64,000 bases of DNA from Pseudomonadota bacterium (GCA_023388075.1 JAEWGX010000024.1:1-64000); one strand, 5' to 3'. Shown: positions 7,809 to 20,613, numbered from the stretch's first letter. Translations and numbers: made by a program. Notes: generated from the sequence alone by a model not told the origin.

Positions 7809-8729
7809 TCAGTCGACCGCGGCGCGGTGCAGCGCCATTGTCGCCGGGGGCTTGCGGGTTGCCAGCAGCTCGTTGGCCACCAGCGCGCCGAGGATCAGCG
7901 CCCCGCCGTAGAGCGTCGGCGCCGACGGCTGTTCGCCGGCGCCGAGCCAGGCCCACAGCGGACCGAAGACCACTTCGAGCAGCGACAGCAGGGCGGTTTC
8001 CTGCGGCGAGAGATAGCGCGCGGCCCGGATCAGCAGGATGCATGGCAGCGCGAGCTGGAATGCGCCCAGCAGCGAGAGCAGCAGGATGTCGCGACCGCTC
8101 GCTTGCGCCGGCAGCATCAGCGGCAGCATCGCGATGCAGGAAATGACGCCTCCGATCAGGATCGCCGGCACCAGGTCGACCCGCGCCTGCTGCCGCTTCA
8201 TGTTGACCAGGTTGATGGCGGAGGCGAGCGGCACGCCGGCGGCCACCAGCATGCCGAGCAGGCTGCCACCGCCCTCCCGCAGTCCGTCCGCCACCATCCA
8301 GACGATGCCGCCGCCAGCCACCAGGATGGCGTGCCAGGTCCGCGCGGCGATGCGCTCGCCCAGGACCAGCCACGCGAGCAGCGCCGTGCACAGCGGCGCG
8401 AGCGCCAGCACCACCAGGGTCTTCGCCACCGTCGTGAGGGTCAGGGCCACCATGAAGCAGGTGAACATGACCGCCCACGTCAGTCCCGACACGAGGCCGG
8501 GGAGGCCGGTCCGGGTGATCGCCGACAGCCAACCGCGGCGCTCCGTCGCGATGAGCCAGCCGGCGACGCAGATCACGCACGAGAGGGACCGCCAGAAGGT
8601 GATCTCGAATCCGGCGGCACTGTCTAGCTGGCGGGTGACGATGCCGGCCAGGCTCCAGAGCACGGCGCAGAGCACGATGGTCGAGACGGCGAGCCGGTGA
8701 CGCCGCTTCGACGGTGACGCGGTATCCAA
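7809..8729 (-). CDS. EamA/DMT-family transporter
   Basis: A 306-residue inner-membrane protein with ten predicted transmembrane helices arranged as two EamA repeats, ending in a basic tail. Family members export amino acids, metabolites or drugs; nothing here identifies the substrate. No ATG precedes the first helix. I choose the TTG at 8729 because AAGGA (8736-8740 on the minus strand) sits six bases ahead of it; the frame stays open further upstream. The gene is divergent from dnaE and convergent with the intradiol dioxygenase gene. Confidence 0.85.
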   Translation of the reverse strand: MDTASPSKRRHRLAVSTIVLCAVLWSLAGIVTRQLDSAAGFEITFWRSLSCVICVAGWLIATERRGWLSAITRTGLPGLVSGLTWAVMFTCFMVALTLTTVAKTLVVLALAPLCTALLAWLVLGERIAARTWHAILVAGGGIVWMVADGLREGGGSLLGMLVAAGVPLASAINLVNMKRQQARVDLVPAILIGGVISCIAMLPLMLPAQASGRDILLLSLLGAFQLALPCILLIRAARYLSPQETALLSLLEVVFGPLWAWLGAGEQPSAPTLYGGALILGALVANELLATRKPPATMALHRAAVD

Positions 8730-8872
8730 TCGAGGTCCTTGCAGCCTGGCGCGCACGCTTGCGTGCCAAGCGCGGGATTCTACGCGAGCCGCGGGGCTGC
8801 GCCGGGCCACCGACCCGTGCCCGGCGCATCGGCGGGGCGTGGGGGCGCACGGGCGCAGCCCGCCCCGCGCCG

Positions 8873-8878
8873 TACAAT
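8873..8878 (+). promoter_or_regulatory. Probable -10 element for dnaE
   Basis: TACAAT lies 59 nt upstream of the GTG chosen for dnaE, which would give a leader of about 50 nt. No good -35 is visible at the standard distance. The element argues against the longer upstream reading frame (from 8839) being translated. Confidence 0.45.
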
Positions 8879-8937
8879 CGGACCCGTTTCTCCAAGATCC
8901 CGCCTCGAGCGGGCCAGGTTCCGAGTCCGTCGCCACC

Positions 8938-12435
<3,498 letters not shown>

Positions 12436-12581
12436 CTGCTCCCCGCCCTGAGCGACAGGGAATCCCACTTCACGGAACCGAGCCCATCCCCCACTTGCAT
12501 GCAGACAGGACCTACCGCTTCCCCACGGACTGACACGGCCAGTCCGGCGCTGGCGATCACGTGGTTCTCTCGGCGCGTCAC

Positions 12582-14330
12582 ATGAAGCCGGGTTCGGGCG
12601 ACCGTGTCCTGATCCGCCGGCTGCTCGGCCACGTGCGGCCCCATTGGCGGCTCTTCGGTCTCGGCGTGGCCGGGATGATCCTGACCGCGCTCACGGAGCC
12701 GGTCTTTCCCGCCATCATGAAGATCCTGCTGGACAACGGGTTCGGCGCCGGCGGCCGGCCCAGCCTCATGTGGCAGGCCCCGCTGATGATCATCGGGCTG
12801 TTCCTGCTGCGGGGCGTGTTCACCTTCACGATGAACTACGCGATGAGCCAGGTGAGCCAGGAAGTGCTCTACGACCTGCGCCAGGCTATGTTCGCGCGGC
12901 TGGTGGAGATGCCGATCCGGTTCTTCGCGATGAATCCGTCCGGCACCGTGATCGCGCGCCTGGTGGCCGACGTGCAGAACGTGACCCAGACGCTGGCCGG
13001 CGTGCTGGTGGTCCTGGTGCGGGATTCCTTCGTCATCGTCGGACTGCTCGCCTGGCTCCTCTACCTCAACTGGCAGCTCACCACCGTCGCCCTGGTGCTG
13101 ATCCCGCTGGTGGCGTTTGCCGTGGGCGCTTTCTCGCGCCGGATGCGACGCCTCTCGGCCGAGCAGATCCGCTATACCGGCGAGCTGACCGGCGTGGTGG
13201 AGGAGGCGATCCACAGCAACCCCGTGGTCAAGGTCTACGGCGGCCAAGCCTACGAACGCTCGCGCTTCGCCTCGGCAAGCGGGCAGCTTCGGACGTTCGC
13301 CCGGCGCATGACGGTGGCCTCGGCGCTCATCGTGCCGATCACGCAGGTGATGGCGGCGATCGCCGTTTCGGTGGTGATCGCGATCGCGCTCTACCAGTCG
13401 CAGCACGACCAGACCACGGTCGGAGACTTCGTCTCCTTCATCACCGCGATGCTGATGATCCTTGCGCCGCTCAAGCACCTGGCCGACGTCAATAGCCAGC
13501 TTCAGCGCGCGCTCGCGGCGGCCGATGCGGTCTTCCGGTTCATCGACGAGCCGGGCGAAGCCGACGACGGCACGGTGACGCTCGACCGGGTGAGCGGCGA
13601 CATCCGCTTCGAGGACGTGAGCTTTCGCTACGACCCGTCCACCCGCCCGGCGCTGTCGCACATCGACCTGCACGTGCGTCCGGGCGAGACGGTGGCGCTG
13701 GTGGGCAGCTCCGGCGGCGGCAAGACGACGCTGGCCAACCTGCTGCCGCGCTTCTACCCGGTCACCGAGGGGCGCATCCTGATCGACGGCATTCCGATCG
13801 AGGACATGCGCCTGGAGTCCCTGCGCGGGCAGATCGCCTGGGTCAGCCAGAACGTGATGCTCTTCAACGACACGATCGCGAACAACGTCGCCTACGGCGA
13901 CCGTCGCGGCGCGCCGGAGGCCGAAGTGCGGGCGGCGCTCGATGCCGCCTACCTCACCGAGTTCATCGCGTCGCTGCCGGAAGGCATCGAGACGCCGATC
14001 GGCGACAACGGCATCCGCCTCTCGGGGGGCCAGCGCCAGCGTCTCTCGATCGCCCGCGCCCTGCTCAAGAACGCGCCGATCCTGATCCTCGACGAAGCCA
14101 CCTCGGCGCTCGATACCGAATCCGAGCGCTTCGTGCAGGCCGCGCTGGAGCGGCTGATGAAGGGCCAGACCACGATCATCATCGCGCATCGGCTCTCCAC
14201 GGTGGAGAAGGCCGATCGCATCATCGTGCTCGGAGGCGGCCGGATCGTGGAGCAGGGCACGCACGCCGAGCTGCTCGCCAGGCAGGGCCTCTATTCCCGC
14301 CTGCATGCCGGCGGAGAGCTGGTCACATGA
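12582..14330 (+). CDS. msbA: Lipid A export ABC transporter MsbA
   Basis: This 582-residue half-transporter fuses a six-helix permease domain (about residues 1-320) to an ATP-binding domain. The nucleotide domain shows Walker A GSSGGGKTT, the Q-loop (WVSQNVMLFND), the signature LSGGQRQR, Walker B LILDEATSALD and the H-loop HRLST. MsbA flips lipid A-core across the inner membrane. That fits the next three genes, which are glycosyltransferases and an O-antigen ligase. I use the ATG at 12582. A GTG at 12561 would add seven residues. Neither has a clear ribosome binding site. Confidence 0.93.
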   Translation: MKPGSGDRVLIRRLLGHVRPHWRLFGLGVAGMILTALTEPVFPAIMKILLDNGFGAGGRPSLMWQAPLMIIGLFLLRGVFTFTMNYAMSQVSQEVLYDLRQAMFARLVEMPIRFFAMNPSGTVIARLVADVQNVTQTLAGVLVVLVRDSFVIVGLLAWLLYLNWQLTTVALVLIPLVAFAVGAFSRRMRRLSAEQIRYTGELTGVVEEAIHSNPVVKVYGGQAYERSRFASASGQLRTFARRMTVASALIVPITQVMAAIAVSVVIAIALYQSQHDQTTVGDFVSFITAMLMILAPLKHLADVNSQLQRALAAADAVFRFIDEPGEADDGTVTLDRVSGDIRFEDVSFRYDPSTRPALSHIDLHVRPGETVALVGSSGGGKTTLANLLPRFYPVTEGRILIDGIPIEDMRLESLRGQIAWVSQNVMLFNDTIANNVAYGDRRGAPEAEVRAALDAAYLTEFIASLPEGIETPIGDNGIRLSGGQRQRLSIARALLKNAPILILDEATSALDTESERFVQAALERLMKGQTTIIIAHRLSTVEKADRIIVLGGGRIVEQGTHAELLARQGLYSRLHAGGELVT

Positions 14331-14382
14331 CGGCGGCGACGCGACCGACTTTCCGCGCGGCCTTTACTGCCCGGTGCGAGCC

Positions 14383-15231
14383 ATGCCGACCGTCGCGCTG
14401 ATCATCACCACCTACAACCGGCCGGTCGCCCTGGATCGGGTGCTGGACAGCGTCGCGCGCCAGCAATCCATGCCGGAGCAGGTGATCATCGCCGACGACG
14501 GCTCCGACGCGCGCACCACTGCCGTGGTCGGCGCCTGGCAGGGGCGCCTGGGCGCGCCGTTGTCCCATGCCTGGCAACCCGACGACGGGTTCCGGGCGGC
14601 GGCATCGCGCAACCGCGCGGCGCGCGAGGCCGGCACCGACCTGCTCGTCTTCATCGACGGCGACTGCCTGCTGCGGCCCTGCGTCGTCGCGGAGCATCGC
14701 CGACTCGCCGAAGCGGGCTGCGCCGTGGCGGGCAACCGGATCCTGTTGTCGCAGCGCCTGACCGCGGCGGTGGAGCAGGGCGCGGCAGACCCGGTGGACT
14801 GGGGAATGCGGGAGTGGGCGCGGGCGCGCCTTGCCGGCGACGTCGAGCGCCTTTCTCCGCTGATCACGCTGCCCGGGCAGCGCTGGCGCCGCTTGCGTCC
14901 GCGCCACTGGCTGCAGGTGAGAAGCTGCAACCTCGCTGTCGCGCGCGCGGATTTCGAGCGCGTCAACGGCTTCGAGGAGGAGATGACCGGGTGGGGCTTC
15001 GAGGATTCCGACCTCGCCATCCGCCTGATCAACGCCGGCGTCAAGGTCAAGTCCGGGCGCTTCGCCACCGCGGTGCTGCACCTGTGGCACCACGAGCGCG
15101 CCCGCGACGACGCGGAGCGCAACCGCCAGCGGGCGCTGGCGGCGCGGCGCCAGGGGGTCGTGCTGGCCACGCTCGGGTTGCGCCAGCGCCCGGCGGGCGA
15201 GCGCTTCGATCCACCCGTTGCGGACGCATGA
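14383..15231 (+). CDS. Family 2 glycosyltransferase
   Basis: A 282-residue GT-A fold enzyme. The N terminus PTVALIITTYNRP starts the nucleotide-sugar binding domain. FIDGDCLLRP provides the DxD-type metal motif, and GWGFEDSDLAIRL is the galactosyltransferase-7-like C-terminal motif. Enzymes of this type add sugars to lipopolysaccharide core or O-antigen. The position between msbA and an O-antigen ligase supports a lipopolysaccharide role. The ATG at 14383 is used because the conserved domain begins two residues later. The sugar donor and acceptor cannot be read from sequence. Confidence 0.85.
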   Translation: MPTVALIITTYNRPVALDRVLDSVARQQSMPEQVIIADDGSDARTTAVVGAWQGRLGAPLSHAWQPDDGFRAAASRNRAAREAGTDLLVFIDGDCLLRPCVVAEHRRLAEAGCAVAGNRILLSQRLTAAVEQGAADPVDWGMREWARARLAGDVERLSPLITLPGQRWRRLRPRHWLQVRSCNLAVARADFERVNGFEEEMTGWGFEDSDLAIRLINAGVKVKSGRFATAVLHLWHHERARDDAERNRQRALAARRQGVVLATLGLRQRPAGERFDPPVADA

Positions 15232-15256
15232 GACCGGGGCGTCGGGCAAGCTCGTC

Positions 15257-16561
15257 ATGACTGCTGCCAGCCGGACCGGACAGGCCGCGCACCTGCTGCT
15301 CGCCGCCTACCTGGTGGGGCTGCTCGCCGTGCCGAAGCTGCCGACCAGCATCGCCGCGCTGGCCTGCATCACGGCGCTCGTGGCGGCCCATGGCAGCTGG
15401 CGCGAGGACGCGCGCGGCGCCTGGCGGCACATGGCGGTCCTGGTGGTGCCGGCGGCCGCGTACCTTCTCCTGCTGCTCGTGCAGATCGTCGTCGGCATGG
15501 CGCCCTTCAAAATGTCGAGCCAGGTGCTGGTAGGCTCGCTCGCGCTTGCCGTCGGTCTCTCGTCCGTGCCGGGCCGCCCCGCCGACGTGCGCCGCCTGCT
15601 GCTGCCGGCCGCCGCGATCGGCGCGATCGGCGCGAGCCTGCTGGCCGTCTGGCAGGTCTGGGGGCTCGACTACGAACGGCCCTACGGCTGGCTCGGAGGC
15701 AACGCCCTCGGCAACGGCGCGATCAAGTTCGGTGACCTGGCGGTGGTGCAGGGACTGCTCGCCTTCGTCCTGGTGCTCTTCGGCACGGAGCGCTGGCGCC
15801 GGTTGCTCGGACTCGCGGGCCTCTTCTGCGCGATGCTTGCGCTCGCGCTGACGCAGACCCGCGGCGGCATCGTCGGTTTCCTCCTCGCCGTCGTGGTGCT
15901 TGCGATCGCGCTCGCGCTGCGCTACCGCCGCGTCGGCACGGCGGGCCCACACGGTTCTCACGGCGGGCTGCGACGCGGCACCACCATCGCCATGGTGGCG
16001 CTGGCGGTGGTGCTGACCCTGTCGGCTGCCGGCTTCATGCAGGATCGCTTCGCCCAGATCGAGCCCCAGGTGGCGCGTTACCTGCATGGCGACATCGAAG
16101 GCTCGCAGGTCGGCCAGCGGTTCGCGCTGTGGCATGCGGCGATCCGGGCCGGCGTGGCGCATCCGCTGACCGGCGTGGGGTTCGGTCGCTTCGGCGACGA
16201 GATAGAGCGCCAGCGCGCGGAGGGCGATATCCCGGCCTCGCTGGAGATCCAGTACCAGCAGGTGCACAGCGAGTACCTCACGGCGTTCGCGGAGGCGGGG
16301 GTGGCCGGCTTCGCCGCGCTGCTGTTGATGTTTGTCGCGCCGGCGGCAGCGCTCTTTCGTCGCGTCGCGCGCGGTGATGCTTCGCCGGCGGCCTGTGCGG
16401 CACTGGTGACCGCGACGGCCTTCGCCGGCTTCGCGCTCACCGACGACATGTTCGACCGGCAGATCACCGTGATCGCGTTCTACCTCCTCAACGCCTGGCT
16501 TCTGCGCGCGGCCTGGGGGGCACGCCCCGCCGCGGGTGCCGGCGTCGCGCCGGGATCATGA
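15257..16561 (+). CDS. waaL: O-antigen ligase family protein
   Basis: A 434-residue integral membrane protein with about ten to twelve transmembrane helices and a large periplasmic loop before the last ones. It carries the Wzy_C/O-antigen ligase features TQTRGGIVGF and HPLTGVGFGRF, and a loop containing QQVHSEYLTAFAEAG, where the conserved His sits. WaaL transfers undecaprenyl-linked O-polysaccharide to lipid A-core in the periplasm. The closely related polymerase Wzy cannot be fully excluded, but the gene order with msbA and core transferases favours the ligase. Its last codons overlap the next start (ATGA at 16558). Confidence 0.8.
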   Translation: MTAASRTGQAAHLLLAAYLVGLLAVPKLPTSIAALACITALVAAHGSWREDARGAWRHMAVLVVPAAAYLLLLLVQIVVGMAPFKMSSQVLVGSLALAVGLSSVPGRPADVRRLLLPAAAIGAIGASLLAVWQVWGLDYERPYGWLGGNALGNGAIKFGDLAVVQGLLAFVLVLFGTERWRRLLGLAGLFCAMLALALTQTRGGIVGFLLAVVVLAIALALRYRRVGTAGPHGSHGGLRRGTTIAMVALAVVLTLSAAGFMQDRFAQIEPQVARYLHGDIEGSQVGQRFALWHAAIRAGVAHPLTGVGFGRFGDEIERQRAEGDIPASLEIQYQQVHSEYLTAFAEAGVAGFAALLLMFVAPAAALFRRVARGDASPAACAALVTATAFAGFALTDDMFDRQITVIAFYLLNAWLLRAAWGARPAAGAGVAPGS

Positions 16562-17400
16562 TCGGCGTGCCGGCGACGAAGGTTCGCCCGGCCCGTTCCC
16601 CGGGGCGGTCGACGGATCCCGCGCGCCGGCGGCGTTCCGCGGCAGAAGGCCTGTCCGTCGCCGTGATCACCAAGAACGAGGCGCACCGCATCGAGCGCTG
16701 CCTGCAGTCGGTGAGCTTCGCCGAGCAGATCGTGGTCGTCGATTGCGGCAGCACCGACGGCACGGTGGCCACGGCGCGGCGACTCGGCGCCGAGGTCTGC
16801 GTGACCGACGACTGGCCCGGATTCGGCATCCAGAAGAACCGGGCGCTCGCGCATTGCCGGCATCCGTGGGTGCTCTCGATCGATGCGGACGAGGAGGTCT
16901 CCGAGGAGCTGCGCCGCTCGGTGAAGGCGGCGGTGAGCGAGCAGCTCGCGGATGCGGCCAACGGCTACTGGATCCATCGCAGCTCGCGGTTCTGCGGGCA
17001 GACCATCCGCTTCGGGCTGTGGCGCAACGACCGGGTCCTGCGCCTCTTTCGCCGGGAGGGCGCCCGGTTCACGGACGACCTGGTCCACGAGCGCGTCGTC
17101 TGTCCCGAGCCGCTGGGGACGCTCCCCGGCGTGCTGCTGCACGACAGCGTGGATTCGATCGACGACGCCCGGGAGAAGTACTTCCGCTACGCGCGCGCGG
17201 GCGCGATACAGCTGCGTGCCCGCGGCAAGGGCGGCCTCGCGGCCGCCTGGATCCACGCCTCGTGGAGCTTCATGCGGGGCTATGTCCTGCGGCTTGGCTT
17301 CCTCGACGGGCGCAACGGGCTGATACTGGCCGTTCTGATGGCGCAGGGCACCTACTGGCGCTACCGCTGGGCGGGGCGCGATCCGGAGCAAGGAGAGTGA
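16558..17400 (+). CDS. Family 2 glycosyltransferase, WaaE/KdtX type
   Basis: A 280-residue GT2 enzyme with the pattern of lipopolysaccharide core beta-1,4-glucosyltransferases: SVAVITKNEAHRIERCL at the start of the fold, VVDCGSTDGT, FGIQKNRAL, SIDADEEVS, then HERVV. The first about 30 residues are Arg/Pro-rich and outside the domain. It overlaps the preceding ligase gene by four bases (ATGA), so translation is probably coupled. A C-terminal hydrophobic stretch may bind the membrane. Role in core assembly is inferred from family and neighbours. Confidence 0.85.
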   Translation: MIGVPATKVRPARSPGRSTDPARRRRSAAEGLSVAVITKNEAHRIERCLQSVSFAEQIVVVDCGSTDGTVATARRLGAEVCVTDDWPGFGIQKNRALAHCRHPWVLSIDADEEVSEELRRSVKAAVSEQLADAANGYWIHRSSRFCGQTIRFGLWRNDRVLRLFRREGARFTDDLVHERVVCPEPLGTLPGVLLHDSVDSIDDAREKYFRYARAGAIQLRARGKGGLAAAWIHASWSFMRGYVLRLGFLDGRNGLILAVLMAQGTYWRYRWAGRDPEQGE

Positions 17401-17402
17401 CG

Positions 17403-18050
17403 ATGGCGACCAAGGGGGCGAAGGGACGGAAGGCCGCGAAGCCGACGCAGCGGCTTTCGCGAGCCGGGAAGGCGTCGCGGGGCAAGCCGGTGGCCGGGGA
17501 CCGTTATCCGCTGGCCGAGCTGTCGTCGCTGCCGCCGGACCTGCGCGAGCGGATCGTGGCGGTCCAGGAGAAGGCCGGCTTCGTGCCCAACGTGTTCCTC
17601 AAGCTCGCCCGGCGCCCGGCCGAGTTCCGCGCCTTCTTCGCCTATCACGACGCGTTGATGACCGGCGAAGGTCCGCTCACCAAGGCCGAGCGCGAGATGA
17701 TCGTGGTCGCGACCAGCGCGATCAACGACTGCCTCTACTGCGTGGTCGCGCACGGGGCGATCCTGCGCATCTACCAGAAGGATCCGCTGATCGCGGACCA
17801 GGTGGCGGTCAACTATCGCAAGGCGCCGCTTCCGGCGCGCAGCCGCGCGATCCTCGACTTCGCCTGCAAGGTGGCCACCGATTCGGCGGCGCTCGGCGAC
17901 GAGGACTACGAGCGCCTGCTCGAGCATGGGCTGGACGCGGAGGCGGCCTGGGACATCGCGTCGATCGCCGCCTTCTTCGCGCTGTCCAACCGGATGGCGA
18001 ACGCGTCCGGGATGATGCCGAACGAGGAGTTCTACCGCATGGGGCGGTAG
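17403..18050 (+). CDS. AhpD-like carboxymuconolactone decarboxylase family protein
   Basis: A 215-residue protein, with an Ala/Lys-rich N-terminal extension of about 30 residues and then a CMD/AhpD helical domain. The thiol motif is CLYCVVAHG (Cys-x-x-Cys with the following His), characteristic of peroxidase-related members that reduce peroxides through a dithiol. AAGGAG lies about eight bases before the ATG at 17403, within the end of the glycosyltransferase gene, so it may share that transcript. The physiological substrate is unknown; CMD-fold proteins also include decarboxylases without a redox role. Confidence 0.85.
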   Translation: MATKGAKGRKAAKPTQRLSRAGKASRGKPVAGDRYPLAELSSLPPDLRERIVAVQEKAGFVPNVFLKLARRPAEFRAFFAYHDALMTGEGPLTKAEREMIVVATSAINDCLYCVVAHGAILRIYQKDPLIADQVAVNYRKAPLPARSRAILDFACKVATDSAALGDEDYERLLEHGLDAEAAWDIASIAAFFALSNRMANASGMMPNEEFYRMGR

Positions 18051-18063
18051 CCCCCTCGGCTTG

Positions 18064-18816
18064 TCAGGAGGCCGCGTTGCCCGCCTGCGCGTGGCGCCTC
18101 AGGATGAACTGCTCGATGTCGTCGAGCTGCTCGCCCTTGACCGGCACGTGCTTGCCCGGATAGACATTCAGGCGCTTGTCGGCGCATCCGATGAGGTCGA
18201 ACAGCTCGATCTGGCCGTCGCGGCTGAAGATGTCGTCGTCCCATTTCTGCTGGAACATGACCGGGCACTCGACCCGCGCCGCCGCCTCGCCGAGCACCTC
18301 GGAGCGCGGATAGGACAGGCCCCACATGCCGATCAGCGCGCTGCGGATGCGTCGCTCCACCGCGAGCAGCGGCAGCCCGTACGCCGTTCCCATCGACACG
18401 CCTACCCAGTGCAGGGCATCGGCACGCAGTCCGGCCATGCCCTCGAGCTCGTCGATGACCCGGGTCCAGTCCTGCACCATCTCCTCGACGTGATCGCCGC
18501 CCGCGCGCCACATCGCAAGGAACTCCCCCTGCACATGCGGTCGATCCTCGTGCCGGTCCTTGCGCCGGTCGCCGTGGACCGGGCCATCCATCGCCACCAC
18601 GGACCAACCGTGGCCGACGACGAATCGATCCACCAGGTCCATGACCTCGACCGCAAGCTTGTGGCCGCCGCCGCCGTGCTGCGTGAGCACGACCGGCGTC
18701 GCCTCGCGGATGGTCTGAGGCGCGAGGACGACGAAAGGGATGGGGCGCGCGGCCTGGACGAGGTAGTGGCTGCAGCGCACGCCCTCACTCGGCGTGCTGG
18801 TGGAATTGGGTTGCAT
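18064..18816 (-). CDS. Alpha/beta hydrolase, dienelactone hydrolase-like
   Basis: A 250-residue cytoplasmic alpha/beta hydrolase. VVLTQHGGGGHK is the oxyanion-hole region, GVSMGT the nucleophile elbow (Ser), and a late Asp/His pair is plausible in the C-terminal third (QQKWDDD, GKHVPV). The start is ATG 18816, preceded by AGGAG at good spacing. It is followed by only 13 nt to the convergent AhpD-like gene. Upstream on the same strand is the LysR regulator. The substrate is unknown. Confidence 0.8.
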   Translation of the reverse strand: MQPNSTSTPSEGVRCSHYLVQAARPIPFVVLAPQTIREATPVVLTQHGGGGHKLAVEVMDLVDRFVVGHGWSVVAMDGPVHGDRRKDRHEDRPHVQGEFLAMWRAGGDHVEEMVQDWTRVIDELEGMAGLRADALHWVGVSMGTAYGLPLLAVERRIRSALIGMWGLSYPRSEVLGEAAARVECPVMFQQKWDDDIFSRDGQIELFDLIGCADKRLNVYPGKHVPVKGEQLDDIEQFILRRHAQAGNAAS

Positions 18817-18946
18817 CGGCTTCTCCTGCGCTTCGTGCCGGTGCCTGCGCTCGACGGCGTTCCGGCGTGTCGGGGTCAACCGTCTATTGAAGCAGCTACG
18901 CCGCGCCCGGGCCATCATCGGGCGGCTATGCGAGGATGCCCGCGGC

Positions 18947-19873
18947 CTATGTCGTGGAGGGGCTCGGCGGTTGCGGGCCGGGGGAAAGCTCGGCGGCTGC
19001 CTCGCGCAGCATGCCGCGGAACCAGTCGTGCAGGCCCAGGCGGTGGGTGCGGTCGTGCCACGTCATCGAGATCGCCACTTCCTTGAGCGGGATGGGCGCC
19101 GGGAGCACGGAGAGTGGCAGGAATCCGGCATAGTGGGTCGCCAGGCGCCGCGGCAAGGTCGCGACCAGCTCGGTCTGCGCGACGATGTAGGGTCCGACCA
19201 CGATGGAGGCCACCTGCATCCCCTTCACGCGGCGCATGCCCGTGGAGGCGAGGCTCGCGTCGATCGCAGTCTCGAGCGTGGAGGCCGCGGAGAACGGCGA
19301 GCCGAACATCAGGTGCCGCGCCTCGAGATAGTCCTCGAGCGAGATCTCTTCGCGGATCGTGGCATGGTTCGCGGAAACCAGGCAGACCAGCGGCTCGGTG
19401 AAGAGCGTGGAGATGCGAAGCTCGGGGGAGAGCGACGGCAGGAAGCCGATGGCGAGGTCACATTCGCCGTCGGCGAGCCACTGGCTCACCCGCGCGGGAT
19501 CGGGCAGGCGCAGGTCGATCTGCAGCCGAGGCGCCGCCGAGCCCACCGCCCGCATGACGAGCGGCAGGAGCATCATCCCGACGAAGTCGGCCGCCGCGAC
19601 CGTGACCCGGCCGGAAGCGCCGGTCGGATCGAACGGACCCGGTTCGGCGAAGACCTCGTCGAGCGCGAGCAGCGCGCGGCGCAGCGGCTCCGCGAGCTCC
19701 TGGGCTCGGGGGGTGAGCTCCATGCCGCGGGTGGTGCGCACCAGCAGGGCATCCCTGGTCAGCCGGCGCAGGCGGGACAAGGTGTTGCTCATGCTGGGCT
19801 GGCTCACGCCGATGCGCTCGGCCGCCCGCGTCACAGAGCGCTCGGTGATGAGGGCGTCGAGCGCGACCAGCAA
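18947..19873 (-). CDS. LysR-family transcriptional regulator
   Basis: A protein of at least 308 residues with an N-terminal winged helix-turn-helix (SVTRAAERIGVSQPSMSNTLSRLRR) and a periplasmic-binding-like effector domain. There is no ATG at the proper place. The TTG at 19873 starts a few residues short of the usual LysR N terminus. A CTG at 19927, behind AAAGGGG, would give a complete N terminus (18 extra residues) and may be the true start. It is divergent from the cupin-TRAP operon, with a perfect palindrome between them, so it most likely controls that operon in response to the transported compound. Confidence 0.9.
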   Translation of the reverse strand: MLVALDALITERSVTRAAERIGVSQPSMSNTLSRLRRLTRDALLVRTTRGMELTPRAQELAEPLRRALLALDEVFAEPGPFDPTGASGRVTVAAADFVGMMLLPLVMRAVGSAAPRLQIDLRLPDPARVSQWLADGECDLAIGFLPSLSPELRISTLFTEPLVCLVSANHATIREEISLEDYLEARHLMFGSPFSAASTLETAIDASLASTGMRRVKGMQVASIVVGPYIVAQTELVATLPRRLATHYAGFLPLSVLPAPIPLKEVAISMTWHDRTHRLGLHDWFRGMLREAAAELSPGPQPPSPSTT

Positions 19874-19961
19874 CTGGACGCTTGCCTGACGCCGCAGCGA
19901 CTCGAGCGAGATCGTTTCCCCGGACAGGTCGTCCCCTTTCTATTGCGCAGCAACATCGACG

Positions 19962-19983
19962 GCGTCTATGCCTTCATAGACGC
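19962..19983. promoter_or_regulatory. Perfect palindrome, probable LysR operator
   Basis: Arms GCGTCTATG and CATAGACGC are separated by CCTT, giving a perfect two-fold site of nine-base arms. It lies in the divergent space between the regulator and the cupin gene, centred about 53 bases upstream of the predicted transcription start. That is the normal zone for LysR activator binding. Confidence 0.75.
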
Positions 19984-19990
19984 TGCCGGA

Positions 19991-20019
19991 TTGTGCCACG
20001 CGTGCGCCGCGGCTCTAAT
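19991..20019 (+). promoter_or_regulatory. Promoter of the cupin-TRAP operon
   Basis: TTGTGC at 19991-19996 and TCTAAT at 20014-20019 are separated by exactly 17 bases, a good sigma-70 arrangement. Transcription would start near 20026, with a leader of about 20 nt ending in GGAGGAAG ahead of the TTG start of the cupin gene. Confidence 0.65.
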
Positions 20020-20047
20020 GCCGGGCTGCATTGTGGAGGAAGTACCA

Positions 20048-20593
20048 TTGACCAAGATCGCCACCGTGAAGCCTACCCGGGAAGAGCTGATGCGTTCCGT
20101 CGCCCGCTTCGTCGATCTGGAGCGCTGTGACACCGGGCTTCCGGACATGGCGCTGCCCGAGTGCCGCAGGACTTTCCTCAACGTCCTGGGCTTCAACCAG
20201 CCGCAAGGCGATGGTGTGTTCTCACCGTTCGGCGACCAGGCGCCGGCCGCGATCTCGCACCTCAAGGCGGGATTCGGCCTCTCGTTCATCGCCGCGGAGC
20301 CGGGCAAGGGCGTGCTCATGCACTCGCACGATACCGTGGAGACTTTCATGGTGATGAAGGGCAAGTGGAAGGTTGAGTGGGAGCTCGATTCCGGCACGGA
20401 AGGGGTGACGCTCGGGCCGCTCGACTTCATCGCATGTCCGGTGGGCGTGCAGCGCCGCTTCGAATGCGTCGAGGCCGCGCCCGGTGAGCGCGAGGGTCTG
20501 CTCCTCGGCGTCATCGGCGGAGACGCCCCGGCCGCCGAGATCTCTCCCGAGGGCCTCGCGCGCCTCGCCGAGGCCGGCATCGCCATCGCCTGA
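20048..20593 (+). CDS. Cupin-domain protein
   Basis: A 181-residue protein with a single cupin fold. Motif 1 is HSHDTVETFMVMKGKWKVEW (His, His, Glu ligands) and motif 2 is the LGPLDFIACPVGVQRRFE stretch, which lacks the usual metal His. The start is a TTG at 20048 behind GGAGG. The same leader precedes the second cupin gene at 23787 with an ATG, so the two genes look like diverged duplicates that bracket a TRAP transporter. Likely role: an accessory enzyme or binding protein for the transported acid. Exact activity unknown. Confidence 0.8.
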   Translation: MTKIATVKPTREELMRSVARFVDLERCDTGLPDMALPECRRTFLNVLGFNQPQGDGVFSPFGDQAPAAISHLKAGFGLSFIAAEPGKGVLMHSHDTVETFMVMKGKWKVEWELDSGTEGVTLGPLDFIACPVGVQRRFECVEAAPGEREGLLLGVIGGDAPAAEISPEGLARLAEAGIAIA

Positions 20594-20613
20594 CCCACAC
20601 GTTGCCGACCCGC

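Noticed and set aside
8839..8937. Longer N terminus for DnaE from 8839
   Set aside because: A TACAAT element lies inside it and the extra residues do not resemble DnaE, whose conserved start follows the GTG at 8938.
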